DNA of 16,319 nt from contig JANXYW010000049.1 in the NCBI GenBank assembly GCA_025355835.1, positions 1 to 16,319 on the forward strand, read 5' to 3'. The position numbers and the translations under genes are program-made. The DNA is from Chloroflexota bacterium. Lineage in GTDB: Bacteria > Chloroflexota > Dehalococcoidia > DSTF01 > JACRBR01. The notes under the pieces are model-generated. The model saw only the letters and a list, made by a program, of their open reading frames with translations, ran no database searches and had not been told where the DNA came from. Shown here piece by piece: positions 1-7,597 of this stretch; positions within the stretch are counted from its first letter, which is position 1; every line of letters begins with the position of its first letter.

Positions 1-831
1 ACAGTGGCTGATCGATGTGTAGCCGGCCATCGTCTGGCCGAGCCCTGCGATGTCACCCTCGGCGACCTTCCACACCGCCATGCCGTTCGCGCCGAAGCCG
101 GCTTTGCGATGGCGCAGGATCGCCGCGAAGCGCCGCAGATATCCGCGGCGCTGCAGGTCTTCGAGCGCTTCGATCAGCTCAGTGACGCTGACGCCCAGCA
201 CGCGCGCCGGCTCGGCGAACGGATCCGCTTCGAGCGCGAGATCGCCCTGGACGGCGCGAACGATCTCGATGTCGCGTGGCGTCAGCGTGTTCGATGCCGC
301 GACTTCGCGCTGTTCGTGTGTGTATTGCGGGCGCGACTTGTGATCCATCTCACGCTGGCCGGTCATGTCCAGCGTGACGCCGATCTTGAACAGCCGCAGC
401 GTCGGCAGCATGCGTGTCGAGACGGCGCCGGCGTCGCGATGGAGCGCATCGACGTGCGCCTGCAGGTCCGCGCCCGCCGGTACGGCGATGGTGAACCACA
501 TGTTGAATTCGTGCGTGCGGCGGTAGTTGTGGCTGACGCCCGGGTGCGCGTTCACGATCTCGGCCGCCGCCGCCAGTTGCTCCTCTGGAATGCGCATCGC
601 GACGAGCGAGGTCGCGTAGCCGAGCGCTTTCGTATCGAAGATTGGGCTCACCTGGCGCAGGACGCCGGACTCGCGCATCGCAGCCAGGCGCTCGATTACG
701 CGCGCTTCGTCCGTACCGACACGCAGCGCGAGCGCCGCGAATGGTTCGCGCACCAGCGGGAACTTGTCCTGCATTTCGTTCAGCAGCCGCTGATCGAGTT
801 CGTCCATCGCGATGCCGGCGGTCATCGTCAT
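1..831 (-). CDS. Fused AhbA/AhbB-type siroheme decarboxylase-like protein (Lrp/AsnC fold), 3' end cut by window edge
   Basis: Reading the minus strand from the ATG at 831 gives 277 codons without a stop before the window ends. The N-terminal half has a winged-helix region (about residues 10-65) and an AsnC/RAM-like domain carrying HPGVSHNYRRTHEFNMWFT (96-114), the signature of AhbA/NirD-type siroheme decarboxylases rather than ordinary Lrp regulators. A second winged helix starts near residue 185 (LTPRDIEIVRAVQGD), and the visible sequence ends in SISHC, the beginning of the VSHCY motif of AhbB/NirL-type halves, so this looks like a natural A-B fusion. The family decarboxylates siroheme to 12,18-didecarboxysiroheme in the cytoplasm, a step of the alternative heme and heme d1 routes. 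The start codon overlaps the stop of the upstream aldo/keto reductase (ATGA), implying coupled translation. Automatic annotation would probably call it an Lrp/AsnC regulator; a regulatory role cannot be excluded. About 60-80 residues are probably missing. Confidence 0.82.
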   Translation of the reverse strand, partial: MTMTAGIAMDELDQRLLNEMQDKFPLVREPFAALALRVGTDEARVIERLAAMRESGVLRQVSPIFDTKALGYATSLVAMRIPEEQLAAAAEIVNAHPGVSHNYRRTHEFNMWFTIAVPAGADLQAHVDALHRDAGAVSTRMLPTLRLFKIGVTLDMTGQREMDHKSRPQYTHEQREVAASNTLTPRDIEIVRAVQGDLALEADPFAEPARVLGVSVTELIEALEDLQRRGYLRRFAAILRHRKAGFGANGMAVWKVAEGDIAGLGQTMAGYTSISHC

Positions 832-1859
832 CGTGCGGCTCCCGTTGCCTGCGCGTCTTGGGCGCGGGCGTTATCGATATGCGGCGCGATGCCGAAGTTC
901 GTGTCGTACAGTCGCTGCACCCGCGCCAGCTCGTCCGCCGTCAACGGCGCGATGTCGCACGCGCCGGCGAACTCGGCAAGCTGCTCGCGGTTGTAGATGT
1001 TCGGCAGCGTCGTCGTCAGCGCCTCGTCGGCAAGGATCCAGCGCAGCGCGATCTGGCCGAGCGTCGCGCCAGGGCGCGCATCGAGCAGGAACTGTAGCTG
1101 TTCGACCTTTTGTAGGCCGTCGACGAGCCATGCGCGCGGGCGGTGGCGGCGGTGATCGTTCTCGGCGAATGTGGTGTCGATGGTGTAGTGGCCTTCGAGC
1201 AGGCCGGAACTGTGCGGGACGCGCGCGATGGCGCTCGCTCCGGCGGCGCGACACGCGGCGATCTGCGCGCGGCCGGGGTCTTGCTCGAGCATGTTGTAGA
1301 TGATCTGCATGCCGTCGATGCGGCGGTCGCTCGCTGCTTTCACACCCTCCGCTTCCCAGCCGATCGCGGGACCAAGCGCGACGCCGTACGAGGCGATTTT
1401 GCCTTCGCGTACGAGATCGTCGAGGCAGGCGAAGGTTTCGTCGCGCTCGATCGTGTCCATCTTGGGATTGTGGAGCTGGTAGAAGTCGATACGGTCGCGC
1501 TGAAGGCGGCGCAGGCTCTCGTCGCAAGCGCGGCGGATGTGCGCGGGGCTGAAGTCCTGTGGGATCTCGCGCTGGCCGCGGCGTTCGTCGCCGTGCGTGT
1601 AGAAGTCGTAGCCGCACTTCGTCGCGACGATGACGCCGGCATCGTTGCCGAAGGCCTCGCCGAGTTGCTGCTCGGAGCGGCCGTTGCCGTAGCTGTCAGA
1701 GGCGTCGAAGAAGTTGATGCCGAAGTCGCGCGCGTCGCGGAGGAGCGCCACCGCCTCGGCGTCGGTGTATTCGCCCCACCAGCCAGTGCTGAGCGTCCAG
1801 AGCCCGAAGCCCACGACCGACGGGCGCAGCGTTGTTTGTCCGAGCGCGCGATATTCCAT
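828..1859 (-). CDS. Aldo/keto reductase
   Basis: A 343-residue NAD(P)H-dependent aldo/keto reductase of the (beta/alpha)8 fold. The catalytic tetrad is visible: Asp52 and Tyr57 in FDASDSYGNGRSE, Lys81 in VATKCGYD and His130 in DFYQLHNPK. The pattern of a glycine-rich start (MEYRALGQTTLRPSVVGFG), the SYGNGRSEQQLG segment and a C-terminal LRWILAD helix is that of the general AKR family acting on aldehydes and ketones; substrate unknown. The ATG at 1859 is chosen because it begins the family's usual N-terminus and has AGGAGG at 1869-1864, four bases upstream; the reading frame stays open further upstream to 2225 but that part is not AKR-like. The stop codon overlaps the start of the siroheme-decarboxylase-like gene, so the two are almost surely one operon. 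The gene diverges from the acyl-CoA dehydrogenase-fold gene at 2123. Confidence 0.93.
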   Translation of the reverse strand: MEYRALGQTTLRPSVVGFGLWTLSTGWWGEYTDAEAVALLRDARDFGINFFDASDSYGNGRSEQQLGEAFGNDAGVIVATKCGYDFYTHGDERRGQREIPQDFSPAHIRRACDESLRRLQRDRIDFYQLHNPKMDTIERDETFACLDDLVREGKIASYGVALGPAIGWEAEGVKAASDRRIDGMQIIYNMLEQDPGRAQIAACRAAGASAIARVPHSSGLLEGHYTIDTTFAENDHRRHRPRAWLVDGLQKVEQLQFLLDARPGATLGQIALRWILADEALTTTLPNIYNREQLAEFAGACDIAPLTADELARVQRLYDTNFGIAPHIDNARAQDAQATGAAR

Positions 1860-2122
1860 CCTGCCTCCTGCGCTCAGCGTCGCGGGTTGCCGCATGACAG
1901 TCAACGGGCGAGATGTAAAGCCGTGCCCGATTTGCGCGAATTGCAGATGATTGCGCCACGACCGCCATGATCTACCGAGAATTGCGACTCGCCTTCGCCG
2001 ATCGTGATCTACGTGGTGGTACGTGGAGATGTCCGTATGTTCCACGAGCCGGTTACGCCCCGGGCGTGCGAGACTTGTCCCGTAGTGCGAATGAAGCACC
2101 GTTGATGCAAGGAGCAAGCACC
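1860..2122. other. Divergent intergenic region between AKR and acyl-CoA dehydrogenase-fold genes
   Basis: This 263-base stretch separates two divergently transcribed genes and must hold both promoters. I see the AKR Shine-Dalgarno (AGGAGG, minus strand, 1869-1864), the dehydrogenase Shine-Dalgarno (GGAG at 2111-2114) and a direct repeat TACGTGG at about 2009-2015 and 2019-2025. No convincing -35/-10 pair stands out on either strand. Open frames run through it on both strands but lack family similarity. Confidence 0.5.
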
Positions 2123-3262
2123 ATGTCGGATGTCGTGAAGATTGCGCAGCAGCTGGCAGACGAGTTCCGTGGCCGTGCCGCGGAGTACGATCGGGCCGGG
2201 GAATTTCCCACCGAGAACTACGCACGCATGAAGGAAGCGGGATACCTTCGCGCCCCCGTTCCGACCGAAATCGGCGGGCTGGGCGCGGGCCTGCTCGAGA
2301 TGTCGCGGGCGCAGCAAGCGCTCGCTCGGGGCTGCGCCTCGACAGCGCTGGCGGTGAATATGCACCTGTTTCAGGTGGGGACCACGGCCGACGCCTGGCG
2401 GAACAAGGCGCCCGTCGAGCCGCTGCTGAAGCGAATCGTTGACGAGGGCATCGTCATCGCCTCGAACGGCGCGGAAGCGATCGTTGCGGGCGACTGGACG
2501 ACGGCTACGACCGCCGAGAAGCGGGACGGCGAATACATCGTGAACGGCCGCAAGTTCTTCTGCTCGCAGGCTCCCGGCATGGACATCCTGCGCTTCTTCG
2601 CGCGCGACACGGAAACGAATGAGCTGCTGATCATCGGCGCCAGTTCGAAGGCGCCGGGGCTCAAGGTGGTCGAGACGTGGGATACGACCGGTATGCGCGC
2701 GACCGCAAGCCACGACATTGTGCTCGAAGACTTGCACGTGCCCGAGACGGCCGTCGGCGCCCGGTTGCCAGCAGGCGCGCCCTCGCGCACGCCCGCCATC
2801 GCAAACGTCGGCCGCTGGTTCCTCTCGCTTGCGTCGGGCGTGTATCTCGGCATTGCCGAGGAGGCGCGCGCGGAGGCGTATCGCGCGATTGGCACCGGCA
2901 TCAACAGCAGCAATCGCGACGAGGCGCTGACCAACATGCTGATCGGGCAGATGGAGGCGGAGTTTCTCACGGCGCGTTCTATCCGCGACCAGGCCGTGGG
3001 CGAACTCGATACGCCGCCCGCGGATCCGCAGGCGGGGTTGCAGCTTTCAATTCTCTGCAAGGAGACCGTGACATCGCACGCGATCGCTGTTGTGGAGAAG
3101 GCAGTCGAGGTCGCTGGAGGCCGCTCGTACTTCCGGAAGTCGCCGCTGGAGCGGCTGGCGCGCGACGTCCGTGCGGCGCGGTTCCACCCACCTTCGTCGC
3201 CGATCTCGTTCCAGATGGCGGGCGAGCGCGCTCGTGAGCGTGCAGCAGCGGGTGATCAGTAG
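2123..3262 (+). CDS. Acyl-CoA dehydrogenase-fold flavoprotein
   Basis: A 379-residue protein with the three-part acyl-CoA dehydrogenase layout: an N-terminal helical domain (about 5-115, with LRAPVPTEIGGLGAG at 42-56), a middle beta domain (about 115-215, with VNGRKFFCSQAPGMD at 140-154) and a C-terminal helical bundle (about 230-379). FAD is the expected cofactor. The C-terminal signature is PLERLARDVRAARFHPP (341-357), as in the branch with the 'type 2' C-terminal domain that includes DszC/HsaA-like flavin monooxygenases and some dehydrogenases. The YEG(T) segment that carries the catalytic glutamate in MCAD-type enzymes is not visible near the end, so classical alpha,beta-dehydrogenation is not assured. 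The ATG at 2123 is preferred over one at 2105: GGAG at 2111-2114 lies eight bases upstream. It is convergent with the crotonase gene at 3335, which suggests but does not prove a shared acyl-CoA theme. Confidence 0.9.
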   Translation: MSDVVKIAQQLADEFRGRAAEYDRAGEFPTENYARMKEAGYLRAPVPTEIGGLGAGLLEMSRAQQALARGCASTALAVNMHLFQVGTTADAWRNKAPVEPLLKRIVDEGIVIASNGAEAIVAGDWTTATTAEKRDGEYIVNGRKFFCSQAPGMDILRFFARDTETNELLIIGASSKAPGLKVVETWDTTGMRATASHDIVLEDLHVPETAVGARLPAGAPSRTPAIANVGRWFLSLASGVYLGIAEEARAEAYRAIGTGINSSNRDEALTNMLIGQMEAEFLTARSIRDQAVGELDTPPADPQAGLQLSILCKETVTSHAIAVVEKAVEVAGGRSYFRKSPLERLARDVRAARFHPPSSPISFQMAGERARERAAAGDQ

Positions 3263-3292
3263 CGCCGTCGACCGTCAGCGAACGTAGACTGT

Positions 3293-3316
3293 AGGGCGGA
3301 CCTGTGTGTCTGCCCT
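3293..3316. terminator. Hairpin between convergent genes (candidate bidirectional terminator)
   Basis: AGGGCGGAC at 3293-3301 pairs with GTCTGCCCT at 3308-3316 around the six-base loop CTGTGT: nine pairs including one G-U. It sits midway in the 72-base gap between the stops of the dehydrogenase-fold gene (plus) and the crotonase gene (minus). There is no clear T-tract on either side, so it could be a stabilising hairpin or a repeat rather than a true intrinsic terminator. Confidence 0.5.
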
Positions 3317-3334
3317 GATCACGCCTCGGGGCTG

Positions 3335-4141
3335 CTAGCGCCCTTCGAAATGCGGCGTGCGTTTCTCGAGGAACGCCTTCACGCCTTCCGTGAAGTCCTG
3401 CGACCGGAAGAGCGGCAGCAGTTGCAGAAAGACGTGGTGCACGTTCGCCTCGAACGTCTCGTCGAGCGAGAGGCGCATCATGCGCTTCGTCGCCTGCACG
3501 GCGAGCGGCGCGTTCGCGCAGATCTCGGCGGCAAGCGCGCGCGTCTCCGTCGTGAGATCGGCTGCGGGCACGACGCGGCTGACGAGGCCGAGCTCCTGGC
3601 CCTGAGCCGCCGTCAGCGTGCGGCCCGTGAACGCGAGTTCGCACGCCTTCGACCAGCCGATCAGGCGCGGCAGCAGCCACGTGCCGCCGCTCTCCGGCAG
3701 CACGCCGCGCTTCGTGAACACGGCTGCGAGCTTGGCCGTATCGGCGGCGATGACGATGTCGCAACCGAGCGCGAGGTCGAGCCCATAGCCGGCGGCCGCG
3801 CCGTTCAGGGCGCAGATCACGGGCTTGTCCGTCTGATGCAGCACGATGGGCGGCGCGTTGGCGATGTCGAACTTCGCCGTCATGCTGCCGACACCCGAGC
3901 CGTTGACGCTGTTCGGGTTCGACGCGTCGCCCTGCTCTTTAAGGTCGAGTCCGGCGCAGAAGCCCTTACCGGCGCCGGTGAGGATGATCGCACGTACATG
4001 GCGATCGTGATCCGCATCGCGAAACGCGTCGGAGAACGAGGCCAGCATGCCACCGCTGATCGCGTTCAGCCGTTCCGGCCGATTCAGCGTGATCGTCGCG
4101 ATGTTGTCGGAGACGTCGTAGAGGAGGTCGTGGTAGGTCAT
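3335..4141 (-). CDS. Enoyl-CoA hydratase/isomerase family protein (crotonase fold)
   Basis: A 268-residue crotonase-family protein, the usual length. The first oxyanion-hole segment is GKGFCAGLDLKEQ (59-70) and the second is NGAAAGYGLDLALGCDI (113-129). At the position of the first catalytic Glu of rat crotonase (CELAMMCD) the protein has Asp122, and the second crotonase Glu position is not a Glu; instead Glu150 lies in RGVLPESGGTWLLPRLIG, matching the PaaG/enoyl-CoA isomerase arrangement. An isomerase or other crotonase reaction is therefore more likely than plain hydration; the substrate cannot be named. The C-terminus (FTEGVKAFLEKRTPHFEGR) is typical of the family. The start ATG at 4141 has GGAG four bases upstream. 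It lies downstream of the ABC permease gene on the same strand but 165 bases away, with a hairpin between, so independent transcription is plausible. Confidence 0.92.
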   Translation of the reverse strand: MTYHDLLYDVSDNIATITLNRPERLNAISGGMLASFSDAFRDADHDRHVRAIILTGAGKGFCAGLDLKEQGDASNPNSVNGSGVGSMTAKFDIANAPPIVLHQTDKPVICALNGAAAGYGLDLALGCDIVIAADTAKLAAVFTKRGVLPESGGTWLLPRLIGWSKACELAFTGRTLTAAQGQELGLVSRVVPAADLTTETRALAAEICANAPLAVQATKRMMRLSLDETFEANVHHVFLQLLPLFRSQDFTEGVKAFLEKRTPHFEGR

Positions 4142-4160
4142 GGTGCTCCGCGGTTGTGAC

Positions 4161-4200
4161 TAGTGGACAGTGAATAGTGGACAGTTCACAGTTCACAGTG
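4161..4200. repeat. Short tandem repeats upstream of the crotonase gene
   Basis: TAGTGGACAGT occurs at 4161-4171 and again at 4175-4185, followed by tandem ACAGTTC units at 4181-4187 and 4188-4194 and a partial ACAGTG. The block lies 20-60 bases upstream of the crotonase start, so it is in its leader or promoter. The pattern resembles slippage-generated simple repeats; no function is evident. Confidence 0.7.
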
Positions 4201-4203
4201 TGA

Positions 4204-4242
4204 GGCGCGCTGTGATGGCACGCAATCGCACCACAGAGCGCC
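4204..4242. terminator. Long imperfect hairpin between ABC permease stop and crotonase start
   Basis: GGCGCGCTGTG at 4204-4214 pairs with CACAGAGCGCC at 4232-4242 (ten of eleven positions, one G/A mismatch) around a 17-base loop. It lies about 65 bases beyond the permease stop codon on the minus strand. No T-tract follows, so a terminator role is only a guess; it could also be part of the crotonase leader. Confidence 0.38.
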
Positions 4243-4306
4243 GGCGTCAGCCCGCGCTATCGCGCACACCGCCTTATCCACATCCATCCGGCCGACTGAA
4301 CAGCCG

Positions 4307-7300
4307 CTACTCGTAGCGGAGGGCGTCGGCGATGGGGATGCTGGATGCCTGACGCGACGGAATGATCGTCATGAGCAGCGACGCGAGGAACGCGAAGCCG
4401 CCGATGGCGCCGATCTCCAGCCACGGAACATAGAAGCCGCGGATGCCTTGCTTGGCCAGGTCGTCGCTGCTGAGTAACTGATACGCCAGCAGCAATCCGA
4501 GGCCGATGCCGCTGAGGATGCCGAGCGCGGCGACGAACGACGACTCCATCAAGAAGCTGATGGCGACCGCGTTCCGTGTGTAGCCGATCGCGCGCAGCAT
4601 GCCGATCTGCTGCCGGCGTTCGACGACCGTGCGGAAGGCGACGACGCCGACCGCGGCGATGCCGACGAACAGACCGATGCCCATGAAGCCCTGGATCAGG
4701 TACGAGAAGCCCTGGCTGGTTCGCTGGAAGTCGTCGATGATCTTGCGCAGTGAATCCGCCTGGACGCCCCGGCTGGAGAGCACGCGTTCGATGGCCTTTG
4801 CCGTGTTGACGGCGTTCGTTTCGGGGGCGAGCTTGACGGCGTACAGGCTCGATTCGGGCCGCGCGTAGACGGTGTCGAACGTCGCGGGCGAGAGGTAGAG
4901 GCCGCCGTAGAGGGCGCTCGCCTTCGTGCCGATAATGCCGATGATCGTCACATCTCTGATCTTGTCTGGCGCGGTGGCGTCGCGAACCTGAATGTGTGCG
5001 GGTGCGAAGGTCGGATCACCTTGCTTGACGCCCCGAAGTGTGAAACCGCTGCCGCCGTCGAAGCCGCCGCCGCTGTCCAGCGCGTTGGTATCGATGATCG
5101 CGGCGTTGGGGTCGGTCTCCAGCGTCTTCCAGACGTCGGCGTCGCTGCCGTATCCGGTGGCGCGGGCATCGAGCTTCACGCCGTTGTGCTCGGTGAAGCC
5201 GATGCTCGGCCCGACGACGGTGTACTTCTGGAACTTCTTGTCGTCCGTCGTGGGATTGGCCGGGAGCTGGTTGCGCACCTCGGCAACAAGGTTGTTGGCG
5301 AGGCGTACCTCGTCCACTTCGGTGAGCGTGGTGGCCGCGGCGGCCGAATCGCCGCCCTTGTCGATGAGCGCTTGCTTAATGTCGCCGATGTGGTTGTTGG
5401 GGTTTTCGGTGACGACGATCTGGTAGCCGCCGAGCGGTTCATCGCCCAGGAAGATGTGGTTGAAGTTCGAGTTCATCGTCGACATCATTACCAGGGCGAA
5501 CATCACCAGCGAGATCATGGCGATCGTCATGCCGGTGCGGAACTTGTTCGCGAGCGGGTATGCGACGGCGGTGCGAATGGACGGCACGAGGCTGGAGAAG
5601 GCGCCGCCGACGAAGCGGGTGACGAGCCCGAGCATCAGGTCCGCGTTGTAGACCAGCACGAACGTCGACGCGAGGATCATGGTGACGCCGCTGAGGAAGA
5701 ACATCTCGATGCCGCCGTTGAGGTTGGGGAAGAGCTGGCCGCCTGCTAACAGCAGCCACGCGATCAGCAGCCCGATGCCGGCCGTCGTGGCGGCGAGGCG
5801 GTTCGGGACACCGACCTGAATCCCGAGCAACGCCAGGCCGGCGATCTCGAGCGAGAGCCCTGCTCCGGCGGGAAAGGCTTGACTGGTAGCGAATCCGACG
5901 AGCAGAAGCGGCGCGCCCAACAACAGCGACAGGCCGCCGAGCTGGAAGATGCGAAAGAATCCCGTGAAGGCGATGACAATCGCCGAGATCGAAACGAGCG
6001 CGCCGGCGATGAACAGCACGACGGCGGCGACACCGCCAGCCGACGACCCGCCGTAGACCGAAATGCCTGCGATGTAGAAGACCGACGAGACGGCGAGCAA
6101 GAAGATGCCGCCGATCCAGACGAGCATCGATGTCCACCACGTGCGCCACGAAGTCGGCTTGAACAGCAGCCAGATGGCGTAGCTGACGAGGCTGCCGAAT
6201 CCGTCTACTGACGGGCGCACCTGGCGGGGTGTCGACTCCGCCATATCACGTACGGCGGCGACGATGTTGAGGTTGCTGATGCGCCACGACGAGAACGTCA
6301 CCGTGAGGAAGGTGAGCACGACGCCGAGTGAGTACGAGACGATGAGGCTGCGGGCGGTGACATGGAACTGGATGCTGAGTCCGAAGCCGGAGAACAGCGC
6401 GGCCATGATCTGCACCATGCCCAGCGACACGACGATGCCGAGGCCGCAACCGACGGCCGCGGCCAGGACGTTGTACGTCATGCCCTCGGCGAGAAACATC
6501 TCCGTCAGGTGCAGGCGCTTCGTTCCGACGGCGCGCATCATCCCCATCTCGACGCGGCGTTCGGCGGCGAGCATGACGAAGATGAGGAAGATAAGCATCA
6601 TGCCGGACGCGATGGCGAACAGGCCGAGGACGACGAAGAACGTCGTCAGAACGCTGGAGATGGTGTTGGCGTTGTCGACTGCATCTTGTTTGGTCTCGGT
6701 GGCCTGGAACTTCGCCGTGCCAATCACGTTGTTCAGTGCCGCAGTGACGGTCTTCGAGTCGTTCAGGCCGTCGTAGACGCCGCCCGAGTTCGAGACGGCG
6801 ATCTTGTCGACCTCGCCAGATCGGCCGAGCAGCTGCTGCGCGCTCTTCAGCTCCATGACGAAGCCGCGGGATATCTGTCCGGCGTTGCCGGTGAGCCTGC
6901 GGTCCTTGACGATGGCCTTCACCGTGAGGTTGTGCGGCTGATCCTTCGTGAATACTTGCACCTTGTCGCCCGCAACGATGTCGAGCTTCTCGGAGAGCGA
7001 CTTGTCGACGTAGATCTCGTCGGGCGCCAGATCGCCGATCGAAAGCCGCTTGCCGTCGACGGACTCGATGTCGCTTTCGAAGCCCTTCATCGCAGTCGCA
7101 TCGAGACCGACGAGCACGTTCAGCGGCTCGGTCAGGCTGGCGCGCGGGTTGCTCATCGGCAGAGTGCTATGAACGAACGGCAGGACGCCGTCGACGCCGC
7201 TCACCGAACGGAACTTCTGCGCCAGCGCGGCGGCCTGCGTCTCCGGAATGGGCGCGGGCGCCTCGACCGAGCCATGGTCGTGGTTACCATTGTTGTCGCC

Positions 7301-7597
7301 CGTCTTCACCTGCACGACCTCATCGATGCTGTGGAGGTGGTCGTAGACCTGACTTGTGATGCTGTAGTTGACGGTGTCGCCGATGCTGAACGCCGTCGAG
7401 ATAATCAGCGTACTGAGCATGAGGCCGATGATGATCAAGATCGTCTGCGCACGGCGGCGTGGGATGTTGCGCACGCCGATGAAGAACATCACGCGGTTGC
7501 GCACCGCTACCCAAACGACCGTAGAAAGCGCCACGGCGAGCACGATCAGCAGGCCGATCATGATGTAGGTCATCGAGAGGCCGAATAGGTCGTTCAT
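4307..7597 (-). CDS. ABC transporter permease with two FtsX domains (MacB/LolC-like, large form)
   Basis: A 1096-residue inner-membrane permease. Two membrane segments near the N-terminus (about 10-32 and 50-72) precede a large extracytoplasmic domain (about 75-310). The first FtsX domain spans about 315-450 with the cytoplasmic motif ERRVEMGMMRAVGTKRLHL (346-364). A central hydrophobic block (about 488-707, six or seven helices) leads to a second extracytoplasmic domain (about 715-960), and a second FtsX domain follows (about 965-1090) with ERRQQIGMLRAIGYTRNAV (993-1011), ending in ADALRYE as is common for the family. The start ATG at 7597 overlaps the stop of the ATPase gene (ATGA), so the two are translated as a pair. 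Such exporters move lipoproteins, peptides or drugs, or work mechanically across the envelope; nothing here fixes the substrate. It is much longer than the ~400-residue four-helix permeases. Confidence 0.93.
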   Translation of the reverse strand: MNDLFGLSMTYIMIGLLIVLAVALSTVVWVAVRNRVMFFIGVRNIPRRRAQTILIIIGLMLSTLIISTAFSIGDTVNYSITSQVYDHLHSIDEVVQVKTGDNNGNHDHGSVEAPAPIPETQAAALAQKFRSVSGVDGVLPFVHSTLPMSNPRASLTEPLNVLVGLDATAMKGFESDIESVDGKRLSIGDLAPDEIYVDKSLSEKLDIVAGDKVQVFTKDQPHNLTVKAIVKDRRLTGNAGQISRGFVMELKSAQQLLGRSGEVDKIAVSNSGGVYDGLNDSKTVTAALNNVIGTAKFQATETKQDAVDNANTISSVLTTFFVVLGLFAIASGMMLIFLIFVMLAAERRVEMGMMRAVGTKRLHLTEMFLAEGMTYNVLAAAVGCGLGIVVSLGMVQIMAALFSGFGLSIQFHVTARSLIVSYSLGVVLTFLTVTFSSWRISNLNIVAAVRDMAESTPRQVRPSVDGFGSLVSYAIWLLFKPTSWRTWWTSMLVWIGGIFLLAVSSVFYIAGISVYGGSSAGGVAAVVLFIAGALVSISAIVIAFTGFFRIFQLGGLSLLLGAPLLLVGFATSQAFPAGAGLSLEIAGLALLGIQVGVPNRLAATTAGIGLLIAWLLLAGGQLFPNLNGGIEMFFLSGVTMILASTFVLVYNADLMLGLVTRFVGGAFSSLVPSIRTAVAYPLANKFRTGMTIAMISLVMFALVMMSTMNSNFNHIFLGDEPLGGYQIVVTENPNNHIGDIKQALIDKGGDSAAAATTLTEVDEVRLANNLVAEVRNQLPANPTTDDKKFQKYTVVGPSIGFTEHNGVKLDARATGYGSDADVWKTLETDPNAAIIDTNALDSGGGFDGGSGFTLRGVKQGDPTFAPAHIQVRDATAPDKIRDVTIIGIIGTKASALYGGLYLSPATFDTVYARPESSLYAVKLAPETNAVNTAKAIERVLSSRGVQADSLRKIIDDFQRTSQGFSYLIQGFMGIGLFVGIAAVGVVAFRTVVERRQQIGMLRAIGYTRNAVAISFLMESSFVAALGILSGIGLGLLLAYQLLSSDDLAKQGIRGFYVPWLEIGAIGGFAFLASLLMTIIPSRQASSIPIADALRYE

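Noticed and set aside
4..996. 330-codon plus-strand frame at the left end
   Set aside because: Opposite the siroheme-decarboxylase-like gene; Arg/His-rich with no family features.
6362..7588. Long plus-strand frame opposite the ABC permease
   Set aside because: His/Asp/Arg-rich shadow without domains; the permease is well supported on the minus strand.
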